Positions 16,716 through 25,128 of a stretch of DNA of 64,000 nucleotides are shown one piece after another. A model generated the notes under the pieces. The model did no database searches and had not been told where the DNA came from. It worked only from the letters and a program-made list of their open reading frames with translations. The DNA comes from Lachnospiraceae bacterium (GTDB lineage: Bacteria; Bacillota; Clostridia; Lachnospirales; Lachnospiraceae): the NCBI GenBank assembly GCA_024403415.1, contig JAKSRY010000010.1:1-64000 (forward strand), written 5' to 3'. Position numbers and translations under genes: made by a program. The number at the start of each line of letters is the position of its first letter. Position 1 is the stretch's first letter.

Positions 16716-16917
16716 AAATACACCAGCTTTCGATAGTATGATTTTAGAATACCATTGTATATTTTATTTTTCTATTATAAGATATTAAAGGCTTAAAATT
16801 GTTTGATAAATAATTGTGGATATAAGTTAGTTTTATATATTTTTATGCACTTAATATTTGCTTATATTGAAAAAGCTATGGTTTGGCAGTGTTAAAATCA
16901 TGTAGGAGAGATGGCAC

Positions 16918-17838
16918 ATGAATGTAATAGAAGTTGACAATCTTGTCAAAAAATATAAAGAGGTCAAAGCTGTTGATGGTATTTCATTTAAGGTTAAAAA
17001 GGGTGAATTGTTTGCCTTTTTAGGTGAGAATGGAGCCGGAAAATCAACAACAATAAATATGTTATGTACAATTCTTCAAAAGACAGAAGGAGAGGCGAAA
17101 ATATGTGGTCATGTTCTTGGAAAAGAAGATGATGAAATAAGAAAATGCATAGGTATAGTATTTCAAAATTCAGTTATGGATGGAAAACTGACAGTAAAAG
17201 ATAATATTTATACACGTGGCTCATATTATGGTCTTACGAAGTCGGAGATAGATGAACGTCTTGTTAAAATTTCAGAGCATCTTGAACTTGATGAAATATG
17301 GAACAGAAAGTATGAAAAACTCTCCGGTGGACAAAGAAGAAGGGTAGACATTGTAAGAGCACTTATTAATGATCCACAAATTTTGTTCCTGGATGAACCT
17401 ACAACGGGTCTTGATCCAAAATCAAGAAAGCTTGTATGGGACTATATTGATTATTTAAGAATTAGTAAAGGAATGACTATTTTCCTTACAACACACTATA
17501 TGGAAGAAACTAAGGATGCCGATAATGTAGTTATTTTGGATAAAGGAAAGATTATAGCTACAGGTGCACCTTCTGAATTGAAGAGTAAGTACGCACTTTC
17601 AAGACTGGTTATTTATACAGAAAAGGATGCAGAATTTGAAAGCATCATTGAGGATAATTCGAACAACTATAAAATAGATTCTTATGATTATGAAGCAGAT
17701 CATTACAATGTATATTTTGAAGGAAATATTATTGAGTTTGTTTATAAATATAAAGAAAAAATAACAGATTATGAAATTATAAAAGGTAGTATGGATGATG
17801 TTTTCCTTAAACTTACCGGAAGGGAGTTGTTAGGATGA
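16918..17838 (+). CDS. ABC-2 type exporter, ATP-binding subunit
   Basis: This 306-residue ATPase has the Walker A motif GENGAGKST, signature LSGGQRRRVDIVRAL, Walker B ILFLDEPTTGLDP and switch histidine in TTHYMEE. The C-terminal extension after residue 230 is typical of DrrA/CcmA-like exporters of drugs, lipids or polymers. AGGAGAG precedes the ATG. It overlaps the permease gene by four bases, and the two subunits should form one transporter of unknown substrate. Confidence 0.93.
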   Translation: MNVIEVDNLVKKYKEVKAVDGISFKVKKGELFAFLGENGAGKSTTINMLCTILQKTEGEAKICGHVLGKEDDEIRKCIGIVFQNSVMDGKLTVKDNIYTRGSYYGLTKSEIDERLVKISEHLELDEIWNRKYEKLSGGQRRRVDIVRALINDPQILFLDEPTTGLDPKSRKLVWDYIDYLRISKGMTIFLTTHYMEETKDADNVVILDKGKIIATGAPSELKSKYALSRLVIYTEKDAEFESIIEDNSNNYKIDSYDYEADHYNVYFEGNIIEFVYKYKEKITDYEIIKGSMDDVFLKLTGRELLG

Positions 17839-18746
17839 GAGGATTTGGCGGATTAATAAGAAGAAATATGCTCGTTTATTTTAAGGATAGAGCAGCGGTT
17901 GTATTTTCACTTCTTTCTTCAATCATAATTTTTATGTTGTATGTATTATTTTTGAAAGATAATTATGTGGATTCAATAGCGGATGCATTAGGAAGTCTTC
18001 AGGGAATGGTAGATCCAAAGGATACGGATGCTCTTGTAAATATGATTCTGCTGGTTGGAATTATAGGATGTGCAATGATTACTGTTCCTTATAACTGTCT
18101 TATGACTATTGTTAGTGACAGAGAGAAGAATGTAGATTATGATATTCTGGCTACTCCCTTAAAGAGATGGCAGGTTATCATGGGATATTTTCTTGCAGCA
18201 ACCTTTTCTGCAATAATAATGAGCCTTATTTTGCTGGTGATTGGACTTGGCGGTTTATCGTTAGCTTCTGACTTTCATCTGACATTCGGTTCAGTAATGT
18301 TCACGGTGCTTATTGTAATAGTTGGAACTATATCATCATCCGCATTTTTTATGACTATTGTTATGTTTTTCAAATCATCAGCGGCAAGCGGAGCATTCTT
18401 TGGAATTCTTTCAGCTGCATCAGGATTTGTTATTGGGGCATATATGCCACTCTCAACATTCTCTGATGGTGTGCGAGTTTTTTGCAATCTGTTTCCATTA
18501 AGCCAGGTTACGATGCTTCTTCGAAATTCAATGATGAATAATATAATTGATGCTATCGAGAACTCAATCGGTGGACTTGACAATGGTCAGTTTGGAATAA
18601 CAATTAAAAACATTTTTACATTTAATGCTGAAATTGGAGGTCATACTTTTTCAATTTCGGAGATGATGTTGTATATCATTGGAGCTACAGTAATATTCTG
18701 CATTCTTATGGTTGTTTTATATAACAGAAATAATAAGAGAAAGTAA
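17835..18746 (+). CDS. ABC-2 type exporter, permease subunit
   Basis: This 303-residue protein has six membrane segments and the ABC-2 pattern. That pattern comprises an N-terminal cytoplasmic amphipathic region (RRNMLVYFKDRAAVVFSLLSSIIIF), an external loop, and conserved YNCLMTIVSDREKNVDYDILATP in the first cytoplasmic loop. It is translationally coupled to its ATPase. The substrate is unknown. Confidence 0.92.
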   Translation: MRGFGGLIRRNMLVYFKDRAAVVFSLLSSIIIFMLYVLFLKDNYVDSIADALGSLQGMVDPKDTDALVNMILLVGIIGCAMITVPYNCLMTIVSDREKNVDYDILATPLKRWQVIMGYFLAATFSAIIMSLILLVIGLGGLSLASDFHLTFGSVMFTVLIVIVGTISSSAFFMTIVMFFKSSAASGAFFGILSAASGFVIGAYMPLSTFSDGVRVFCNLFPLSQVTMLLRNSMMNNIIDAIENSIGGLDNGQFGITIKNIFTFNAEIGGHTFSISEMMLYIIGATVIFCILMVVLYNRNNKRK

Positions 18747-18861
18747 TGCTTTAGACTATTTACTTACAGTTTATAAAAATGCATTCTGGTTTTGAAAATA
18801 AACATTATAAACATACAAACGCAAAAAGGAACAATATATTTAGCGAAAAGACAGTTAGTAT

Positions 18862-19809
18862 ATGACTAAAAAAGCCGAAAGAAATAAGTCGATAGACATA
18901 TCAATTGAAGAAGGAAAAGAATATCTTGAACGATGTTTTATACCTAATGGAAGTAATGCGCTCAAACAAGAGGAAATAACAGATAAAACTATTCTTGGAA
19001 ATACTATGGAGATACTTGATTTACTTCCACCCAAATCAATTGATTTGCTGATTGCAGATCCTCCATATAACTTAAACAAGAATTTTCATGGAAATACATT
19101 TAGCAGATCTTCTTCTGCAGAGTATGAAAAATATACAAGAGACTGGATTGAAAAAGTAATTCCATTACTTAAAGATAATGCATCAATATATGTTTGTTGT
19201 GACTGGAAATGCAGTCTTGAAATCGGAAAAGTTCTAGGCGAATATTTTCAAGTACAAAACAGAATAACCTGGCAGAGAGAGAAGGGAAGAGGTGCTCTTC
19301 ACAATTGGAAGAATGCTATGGAAGATATTTGGTTTGCAACAAAATCAGCTGATTATACATTTAATGTTGAAGATGTAAAAATGCGAAGAAGAGTAGTTGC
19401 TCCTTATAAAGAAGAAGGGAAACCTAAGGACTGGGAAGAAACGGAATTCGGTAATTTCAGAAATACCTATCCCTCTAATTTTTGGGATGATATTTCAATT
19501 CCCTACTGGTCAATGCCGGAAAACACCCCACATCCAACACAAAAACCTGAAAAACTTCTTGCAAAAATTATTCTTGCAAGTTCAAATGAAGGAGATCTTA
19601 TACTTGATCCATTCCTTGGATCAGGTTCAACGAGTGTTACAGCTCATAAATTGGGAAGACATTATGTGGGAATAGAAATGAATCCCCAGTACTGTGTATG
19701 GGCCGAAAAACGCCTTGAAATGGCGAATGAAGATAAGTCAATTCAGGGATATACTGACGGCGTTTTTTGGGAGAGAAATACAAATCATATTCAAAAAAAA
19801 TATAAATAA
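18862..19809 (+). CDS. Orphan beta-class DNA methyltransferase
   Basis: This 315-residue SAM-dependent enzyme has catalytic motif IV DPPY (residues 66-69, IADPPYNLNKNF) before the SAM-binding motif I region (D249-PFLGSGST). The order IV-TRD-I is the beta-class permutation, and DPPY favours N6-adenine methylation over N4-cytosine. HPTQKPEKLLAKI (motif X) is present. The putative target-recognition region lies around residues 140-225. No restriction endonuclease gene is adjacent, so it is probably a solitary regulatory or protective methyltransferase. No clear Shine-Dalgarno is seen. The recognition sequence cannot be read from sequence alone. Confidence 0.9.
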   Translation: MTKKAERNKSIDISIEEGKEYLERCFIPNGSNALKQEEITDKTILGNTMEILDLLPPKSIDLLIADPPYNLNKNFHGNTFSRSSSAEYEKYTRDWIEKVIPLLKDNASIYVCCDWKCSLEIGKVLGEYFQVQNRITWQREKGRGALHNWKNAMEDIWFATKSADYTFNVEDVKMRRRVVAPYKEEGKPKDWEETEFGNFRNTYPSNFWDDISIPYWSMPENTPHPTQKPEKLLAKIILASSNEGDLILDPFLGSGSTSVTAHKLGRHYVGIEMNPQYCVWAEKRLEMANEDKSIQGYTDGVFWERNTNHIQKKYK

Positions 19810-19826
19810 TAAATTTCATATATTAG

Positions 19827-19855
19827 TTGAATTATTCATACATTTAGGATAAAAT
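19827..19855 (+). promoter_or_regulatory. Promoter of the speA leader RNA
   Basis: TTGAAT (19827-19832), a 17-base spacer and TAAAAT (19850-19855) form a good sigma-A promoter. The predicted start is about 19862, just before the structured region. Confidence 0.65.
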
Positions 19856-19861
19856 GCATCT

Positions 19862-20212
19862 GTATGGTAGAAATAGATACGAGAGAAACAAAATGGCTTA
19901 CCATGCAAATATTTTAATGGGCGGCAAGGTTTATAAGGTCCTTGTCTGAACCATGGTTGATTGAGTTAGAAGCTCAAATTTTATAAGTTGGTTACTTTAT
20001 AATTAAATTAAACGCATTTGCTTGCAACTTGTGAAACGGTCAATTGAGTATTAAAAGTAAAAATATTTGCTATATAGACTCCTGCCATTTGTTTTTTATC
20101 CTGTATTTGTTTTCTGCTGATTGAACAGCTATTGTAAATTAGCGAAAGAAAATATTTTTATTACATGGAATTATTAACCACAAGTAGCATTATGCACTTG
20201 TGGTTTTCTTTT
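19862..20212 (+). ncRNA. Structured leader or stand-alone RNA upstream of speA
   Basis: The 416-base gap before speA is not coding and folds strongly. AAATGGC (19891-19897) pairs with GCCATTT (20084-20090), followed by a six-T run at 20092-20097. GCAAATATTTT (19905-19915) pairs perfectly with AAAATATTTGC (20060-20070). AAGTTG (19985-19990) pairs with CAACTT (20025-20030). Local hairpins GGCAAGG/CCTTGTC and TTGAG/CTCAA lie inside. ACTTGTG (20027-20033) could alternatively pair with CACAAGT in the 5' arm of the terminator at 20176, which would be an antiterminator. It may be an attenuator for the polyamine genes, or an independent RNA of about 205 bases ending at the first T run. It does not match any riboswitch consensus I know, and a divergent 6S RNA is possible. 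Confidence 0.6.
20176..20212 (+). terminator. speA: Terminator/attenuator before speA
   Basis: AACCACAAGT (20176-20185) pairs with ACTTGTGGTT (20196-20205), and TTCTTTT follows. It ends only 14 bases before the speA start codon. It must therefore be read through or conditionally disrupted if the upstream promoter drives speA. Confidence 0.85.
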
Positions 20213-20225
20213 ATGAGGAAGAAGA

Positions 20226-21671
20226 ATGGATCAGAATAAAGCTCCAATCTATGAGGCTCTTGAAAAGTTTCGAAAAATGAGAATAGTTCCCTTTGATGTA
20301 CCTGGACACAAGCGTGGAAGAGGAAACCCTGAACTTGTACAATTGCTTGGTGCACAGTGTGTGGGAATTGATGTAAATTCGATGAAACCATTGGATAATC
20401 TATGTCATCCAATTTCAGTAATTCAGGAGGCAGAAGAACTTGCTGCTGATGCATTTGGTGCAAGCTATGCATTTTTGATGGTTGGTGGTACGACAAGTGC
20501 TGTTCAAACCATGATTCTTTCCTGCTGTAAACAGGGAGATAAGATTATTCTTCCGAGAAATGTTCACAGGAGCGCAATTAATGCATTGGTTTTGTGTGGT
20601 GCCATCCCTGTATATGTTAATCCTAAGACTGATCCGGAGCTTGGTATTTCTCTTGGAATGGAGATAGAGGATGTTAAAAATGCAATAGAAAAGAATCCTG
20701 ATGCGAAAGCAATACTGGTTAATAATCCCACATATTATGGTGTATGTTCAGCTCTTGAAGAAATCGTAAGATTAGGACATGAGCATGATATGAAGGTTCT
20801 GGTTGATGAAGCACATGGAACTCATTTCTACTTTGGAAAGAATATGCCCATAACCGCTATGGCTGCAGGCGCAGATATGGCAAGTGTCAGTATGCATAAA
20901 TCAGGCGGAAGTCTGACTCAGAGTTCATTTCTTCTTATAGGAGAGAACATGAACAAGGGATATGTAAGGCAGATTATTAACCTTACACAAACGACAAGCG
21001 CGTCATATTTGTTATTGGCTTCCCTTGATATTTCACGTCGAAATCTGGCTCTTAGAGGAAAAGAAGCATTTGACAGAGTTGAATATTTAGCAAGTTATGC
21101 CAGAAATGAGATTAATCGTATCGGTGGCTATTATGCTTATGGCCCTGAACTTGTAAATAAAAACAGTGTATATGATTTTGATGTAACGAAGCTTAGTATT
21201 AATACTCTTGATATCGGACTTGCCGGAATCGAAGTATATGACATTTTAAGAGATGAATATGACATTCAGATAGAATTTGGAGATTTGGGAAATATTCTTG
21301 CATATATTTCTGTTGGTGACAGAAAGCAGGATATCGAAAGACTTGTAACTGCACTTGCAGATATTAAACGCAGGTATTCAAAAGATAAAACAGGACTTAT
21401 GTCTAATGAATATATTAATCCTAAAGTTATGATGTCACCTCAGGATTCATTCTATTCAGAGAAAGAATCTCTTCCTATCAAGGATACTGTTGACAGGGTG
21501 TGCAGTGAATTTGTTATGTGTTATCCCCCCGGTATTCCTATTCTTGCACCTGGAGAACTTATTACGCAGGAAATTGTAGACTATATTATTTATGCTAAGG
21601 AAAAGGGATGTTCAATAACAGGCCCTGAAGATCCGGACATCAATTATCTTAATGTCATTAAGCATAGTTAA
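20226..21671 (+). CDS. speA: Arginine (Orn/Lys/Arg-type) decarboxylase
   Basis: This 481-residue fold-type-I PLP enzyme has the short, B. subtilis SpeA-like architecture without the N-terminal wing domain. It starts PIYEALEKFRKMRIVPFDVPGHKRG and has the PLP-lysine motif SMHKSGGSLTQSS (K225), VDEAHGTH upstream and a C-terminal PPGIP. It should convert arginine to agmatine, the first step of the polyamine cluster. Substrate choice (arginine rather than lysine or ornithine) is inferred from the adjacent agmatinase. GAGGAAG precedes the ATG. A terminator and a structured leader lie directly upstream. Confidence 0.9.
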   Translation: MDQNKAPIYEALEKFRKMRIVPFDVPGHKRGRGNPELVQLLGAQCVGIDVNSMKPLDNLCHPISVIQEAEELAADAFGASYAFLMVGGTTSAVQTMILSCCKQGDKIILPRNVHRSAINALVLCGAIPVYVNPKTDPELGISLGMEIEDVKNAIEKNPDAKAILVNNPTYYGVCSALEEIVRLGHEHDMKVLVDEAHGTHFYFGKNMPITAMAAGADMASVSMHKSGGSLTQSSFLLIGENMNKGYVRQIINLTQTTSASYLLLASLDISRRNLALRGKEAFDRVEYLASYARNEINRIGGYYAYGPELVNKNSVYDFDVTKLSINTLDIGLAGIEVYDILRDEYDIQIEFGDLGNILAYISVGDRKQDIERLVTALADIKRRYSKDKTGLMSNEYINPKVMMSPQDSFYSEKESLPIKDTVDRVCSEFVMCYPPGIPILAPGELITQEIVDYIIYAKEKGCSITGPEDPDINYLNVIKHS

Positions 21672-21760
21672 ATATTGAAGTGTATCATTTATAATCAATA
21701 TATTTAATTATTATATTTCAATTACAAATATTCGATATAATATATTTTATTAAATGAGTC

Positions 21761-21921
21761 TTTACGGAGTTATTTAGTTATTCTTATGATTTGCTGAATA
21801 TCCAGCAAAACTCATACATGGATGTATGAGTTAGTGCTCAATTTTGCCTGGATGGCAATTTGAGCACGGTTGCGTAAATTAGGTACTACTTATATGCAAA
21901 TCATTAGATTAACTTAATAAC
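21761..21921 (+). ncRNA. Structured RNA in speA-speE gap, GGA-loop hairpins
   Basis: The 342-base gap before speE holds a compact fold. An outer stem joins GTTATTTAGTTA (21769-21780) to TAACTTAATAAC (21910-21921) with one mismatch. An inner stem joins ATGATTTGC (21786-21794) to GCAAATCAT (21896-21904). Hairpin 1 is AACTCATACA/TGTATGAGTT with loop TGGA (21809-21832). Hairpin 2 is GTGCTCAA..TTGCC/GGCAA..TTGAGCAC with loop TGGAT (21834-21867). TTTACG (21761-21766) may pair with CGTAAA (21873-21878) as a pseudoknot, and TTGCTG/CAGCAA (21791-21808) competes with the inner stem. The first hairpin core TACATGGATGT closely resembles the CsrA-binding consensus. About 90 bases then separate it from the speE start. 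Confidence 0.6.
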
Positions 21922-22013
21922 GTAGTTTGCGAATGTATGAAATATATTATTATAAGCATAAGTATATATTTATTGATGCTATCAATTAACTAATTCATAT
22001 AAGGAGTAAACTT

Positions 22014-22865
22014 ATGGATTTATGGTTTAACGATGAACATACAGATACCGTCAGACTTTCCATTAAGGTGGAAAAGCAGCTTTTTAGTGCTCAGTCAGAA
22101 GAACAGCAGATAGATGTCCTTGAAACAAAAGAATTTGGCAAGATTCTTACAGTTGATGGAGATATAGTATTAACTCAGAAAGATGAATTTATTTATCATG
22201 AGCTGATGGTTCATGTTCCTATGGCTGTTAATCCCAATATAAAGGAAATACTTGTCATTGGCGGAGGAGACGGAGGCGTAGTCAGGGAACTGATTAAATA
22301 TGATTCTGTTGAGATTATTGATGTAGTTGAGATTGATCCGTTACTTGTTGAAGTATGTAACAAATATCTTCCTGAAATAGCAAGCTCACTTAATGATCCC
22401 AGAGTACATATGTATCATGAGGATGGTGTGAGATTCATTAGATCCCTGGAAGATGAATATGACCTTATTATAATCGATTCGCCTAATCCTTATGGGGCCG
22501 GAGAAGGATTATTCACAAGAGAATTTTATGGTCTTTGTTACAGAGCTTTACATGAAGATGGAATTATGATTAATCAGCATGAAAGTCCATTTTATACTGA
22601 TGAAGCATATATGGTTCAAAGGATGCATGAACGTATTGTTCAGTCTTTCCCAATCGTTAAAGTATATCAGGGATTTATTCCTTCATATCCGTCAGGACAC
22701 TGGTTATTTGGATTTGCAAGTAAAAAGTATCATCCATTAAATGACATACAGGATAATAAATGGAATCTGCTTGGTCTTGAAACCAAGTATTATGCAACAA
22801 GACTTCATAAGGGTATTTTTTCACTGCCAGTTTATGTTGAGAGGTTATTAAAAGATGCTGAATAA
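22014..22865 (+). CDS. speE: SpeE-type aminopropyltransferase (spermidine synthase family)
   Basis: This 283-residue protein has the family's N-terminal beta domain (LWFNDEHTDTVRLSIKVEK), the nucleotide motif VIGGGDGGVVRE, VEIDPLLVEV and YPSGHWLFGFASK. It would transfer an aminopropyl group from decarboxylated SAM to putrescine or agmatine. The catalytic loop reads DSPNPYGAGEGLF instead of the usual DS(T/S)DP, so the second acidic residue is an asparagine. No speD is present in the window to make decarboxylated SAM. AAGGAG precedes the ATG. It overlaps speB by 11 bases, so the two are coupled. Confidence 0.85.
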   Translation: MDLWFNDEHTDTVRLSIKVEKQLFSAQSEEQQIDVLETKEFGKILTVDGDIVLTQKDEFIYHELMVHVPMAVNPNIKEILVIGGGDGGVVRELIKYDSVEIIDVVEIDPLLVEVCNKYLPEIASSLNDPRVHMYHEDGVRFIRSLEDEYDLIIIDSPNPYGAGEGLFTREFYGLCYRALHEDGIMINQHESPFYTDEAYMVQRMHERIVQSFPIVKVYQGFIPSYPSGHWLFGFASKKYHPLNDIQDNKWNLLGLETKYYATRLHKGIFSLPVYVERLLKDAE

Positions 22866-23712
22866 AAATATAATGACATTTATAGGATGTGACTGCGAAT
22901 ATGAGGATGCAAAAATAGTATTGTTTGGAGCTCCTTTTGATTCAACAACATCATATAGGCCGGGAACGAGATTTGCCAGTGCTACGGTAAGAAATGAGTC
23001 ATATGGTCTTGAAACCTATAGCCCATATCAGGACAAAGATATGGAGGATTACAACTATTACTTTGATAGTGGTGATATTGAGCTTTCAATGGGAAGCAGT
23101 GAACTTGCACTTAATGACATAGAAGAGCGTACCAAAACTATTCTGGATGATGATAAGCTTCCGTTTATGATTGGTGGAGAGCATCTTGTAACCCTGGGTT
23201 CCTTCAGGGCTATTGTTGATAAATATCCGGATGTTCAGATTATTCATTTTGATGCACATACTGATTTGAGAGAAGAATATCTGGGAGTTCAATTATCTCA
23301 TGCCTGTGTTATTAAAAGATGCTATGACCTTATTGGTGATAACAAGATTCATCAGTTTGGTATACGAAGCGGTATGAGAGAAGAATTTGAATTTGCCAAA
23401 GCACATACTGATTTGCATAAGTTCAATTTTGATGGACTTAAGGAATGTGTGGATAAACTTAAGGGAAAGAATGTTTATTTTACAATAGATCTTGATGTGC
23501 TTGATCCGTCATATTTCCCCGGAACAGGAACTCCGGAATTCGGAGGAGTGACCTTTATGCAGCTGTTGGAGGCTATTCATCTTGTAATTGGTAATTGCAA
23601 CATAGTCGGAATGGATGTTAATGAGTTAAGTCCGCATCTTGATCCAAGCGGTGCATCAACTGCAGCTGCCTGCAAGGTTATAAGGGAATCATTACTTGAA
23701 CTTTCTAAATAA
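22855..23712 (+). CDS. speB: Agmatinase (ureohydrolase)
   Basis: This 285-residue dinuclear-manganese ureohydrolase should hydrolyse agmatine to putrescine and urea. Metal-binding motifs are complete: GGEHLVT, IIHFDAHTDLREE and TIDLDVLDPSYFPGTGTPEFGG. The start overlaps speE by 11 bases. Given the neighbouring SpeE, it might alternatively act on aminopropylagmatine. Agmatinase is the more conservative name because speA lies in the same cluster. Confidence 0.9.
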   Translation: MLNKNIMTFIGCDCEYEDAKIVLFGAPFDSTTSYRPGTRFASATVRNESYGLETYSPYQDKDMEDYNYYFDSGDIELSMGSSELALNDIEERTKTILDDDKLPFMIGGEHLVTLGSFRAIVDKYPDVQIIHFDAHTDLREEYLGVQLSHACVIKRCYDLIGDNKIHQFGIRSGMREEFEFAKAHTDLHKFNFDGLKECVDKLKGKNVYFTIDLDVLDPSYFPGTGTPEFGGVTFMQLLEAIHLVIGNCNIVGMDVNELSPHLDPSGASTAAACKVIRESLLELSK

Positions 23713-23735
23713 TAAATATAGAGGAGAACTAAAAA

Positions 23736-24995
23736 ATGAGCAGAGTGTTAATTATTGGATGTGGTGGTGTTGCACAGGTTGCAATACAGAAGTGCTGTCA
23801 GCTTGATGATGTATTTACAGATATATGTATTGCATCAAGAACTGTATCAAAGTGTGTTGCCCTTAAGGAAAAACTTGCAGGAAAAACAAAAACCAATATT
23901 ACTACAGCAACAGTGGATGCTGATGTTAAGGATGAGGTTGTGGCACTTATTAAAGCATATAAGCCTGATCTTGTTATGAATATAGCACTTCCTTATCAGG
24001 ATCTTACAATTATGGATGCATGTCTTGAGGCTCATGTTAATTATATGGATACAGCAAATTATGAACCTGAGGACACTGACGATCCTGAATGGAGAGCTAT
24101 TTATGAAGCAAGATGTAAGGAAAAAGGATTCAGTGCTTATTTCGATTACAGCTGGCAGTGGGCTTATAAGAAGAAGTTTGAAGATGCCGGTTTAACAGCA
24201 CTTCTTGGCTGTGGCTTTGATCCTGGTGTTACACAGGCTTATTGTGCATATGCAAAGAAGCATGAATTCGATACAATTGATACAATCGATATTCTGGACT
24301 GCAACGGTGGAGATCATGGATACAAATTTGCAACTAACTTTAACCCGGAAGTTAACTTAAGAGAAGTAAGTGCTCCAGGAAGCTATATTGAGAATGATAA
24401 GTGGGTTGAAATACCTGCTATGTCTATCAAGAGAGTATATGACTTTGATGAGGTTGGTCAGAAAGATATGTATCTTCTTCATCATGAAGAAATCGAATCT
24501 CTTAATGTTAATATTCCTGAGGTTAAAAGAATTCGTTTCTTTATGACTTTTGGACAGAGTTATCTTGATCATATGAGATGTCTTGAAGATGTTGGAATGC
24601 TTTCTACAAGTCCTATTATGTTTGAAGGCAAAGAGATAGTTCCAATCAAGTTCCTTAAGGCATTACTTCCGGATCCTGCATCTTTAGGACCAAGAACCGT
24701 AGGAAAAACAAACATTGGTTGTATCTTTACTGGAAAGAAAGATGGCGTTGAAAAGAAGTATTATATCTATAATGTATGTGATCATCAGGAATGTTATAAG
24801 GAAGTGGGAAGTCAGGCAATTTCATACACAACAGGTGTACCTGCCATGTGTGGGGCGTTGATGATGGTAACAAATAAATGGAATAAGCCTGGTGTTTATA
24901 CTGTCGAAGAATTTGATCCTGATCCGTTTATTGAAGCTTTGGATAAATACGGACTTCCTAAGAGAGAAAGTCATGATCCTGTACTTGTAGATTAA
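23736..24995 (+). CDS. Carboxy(nor)spermidine dehydrogenase, Lys1-like
   Basis: This 419-residue saccharopine-dehydrogenase-fold enzyme begins with the Rossmann motif VLIIGCGGVAQVA. It carries the family's DFSW-like YFDYSWQWAYKKKF insertion, LGCGFDPGVTQAYCAYA and LDCNGGDHGYKFATNFNPEVNLRE. In the known pathway it reductively condenses putrescine with aspartate semialdehyde, using NADPH, to form carboxyspermidine (carboxynorspermidine with diaminopropane). AGGAG precedes the ATG, 23 bases after speB. The next gene is the matching decarboxylase. Confidence 0.92.
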   Translation: MSRVLIIGCGGVAQVAIQKCCQLDDVFTDICIASRTVSKCVALKEKLAGKTKTNITTATVDADVKDEVVALIKAYKPDLVMNIALPYQDLTIMDACLEAHVNYMDTANYEPEDTDDPEWRAIYEARCKEKGFSAYFDYSWQWAYKKKFEDAGLTALLGCGFDPGVTQAYCAYAKKHEFDTIDTIDILDCNGGDHGYKFATNFNPEVNLREVSAPGSYIENDKWVEIPAMSIKRVYDFDEVGQKDMYLLHHEEIESLNVNIPEVKRIRFFMTFGQSYLDHMRCLEDVGMLSTSPIMFEGKEIVPIKFLKALLPDPASLGPRTVGKTNIGCIFTGKKDGVEKKYYIYNVCDHQECYKEVGSQAISYTTGVPAMCGALMMVTNKWNKPGVYTVEEFDPDPFIEALDKYGLPKRESHDPVLVD

Positions 24996-25004
24996 TCATT
25001 TTAT

Positions 25005-25046
25005 AAAACAGCCACATCAATATAATATTGAGTGGCTGTTTTATAG
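25005..25046 (+). terminator. Intrinsic terminator between dehydrogenase and nspC
   Basis: AAAACAGCCAC (25005-25015) pairs with GTGGCTGTTTT (25032-25042), with an inner TCAATAT/ATATTGA stem. Its T tract is short, so partial read-through to nspC is likely. Confidence 0.8.
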
Positions 25047-25128
25047 AATATAATGTTTTTATGTATATTTTCGATGTAAAGCTTAAAATAAGCATTAGTC
25101 ATTACAAAAGGAAAGATAATAGATAATA

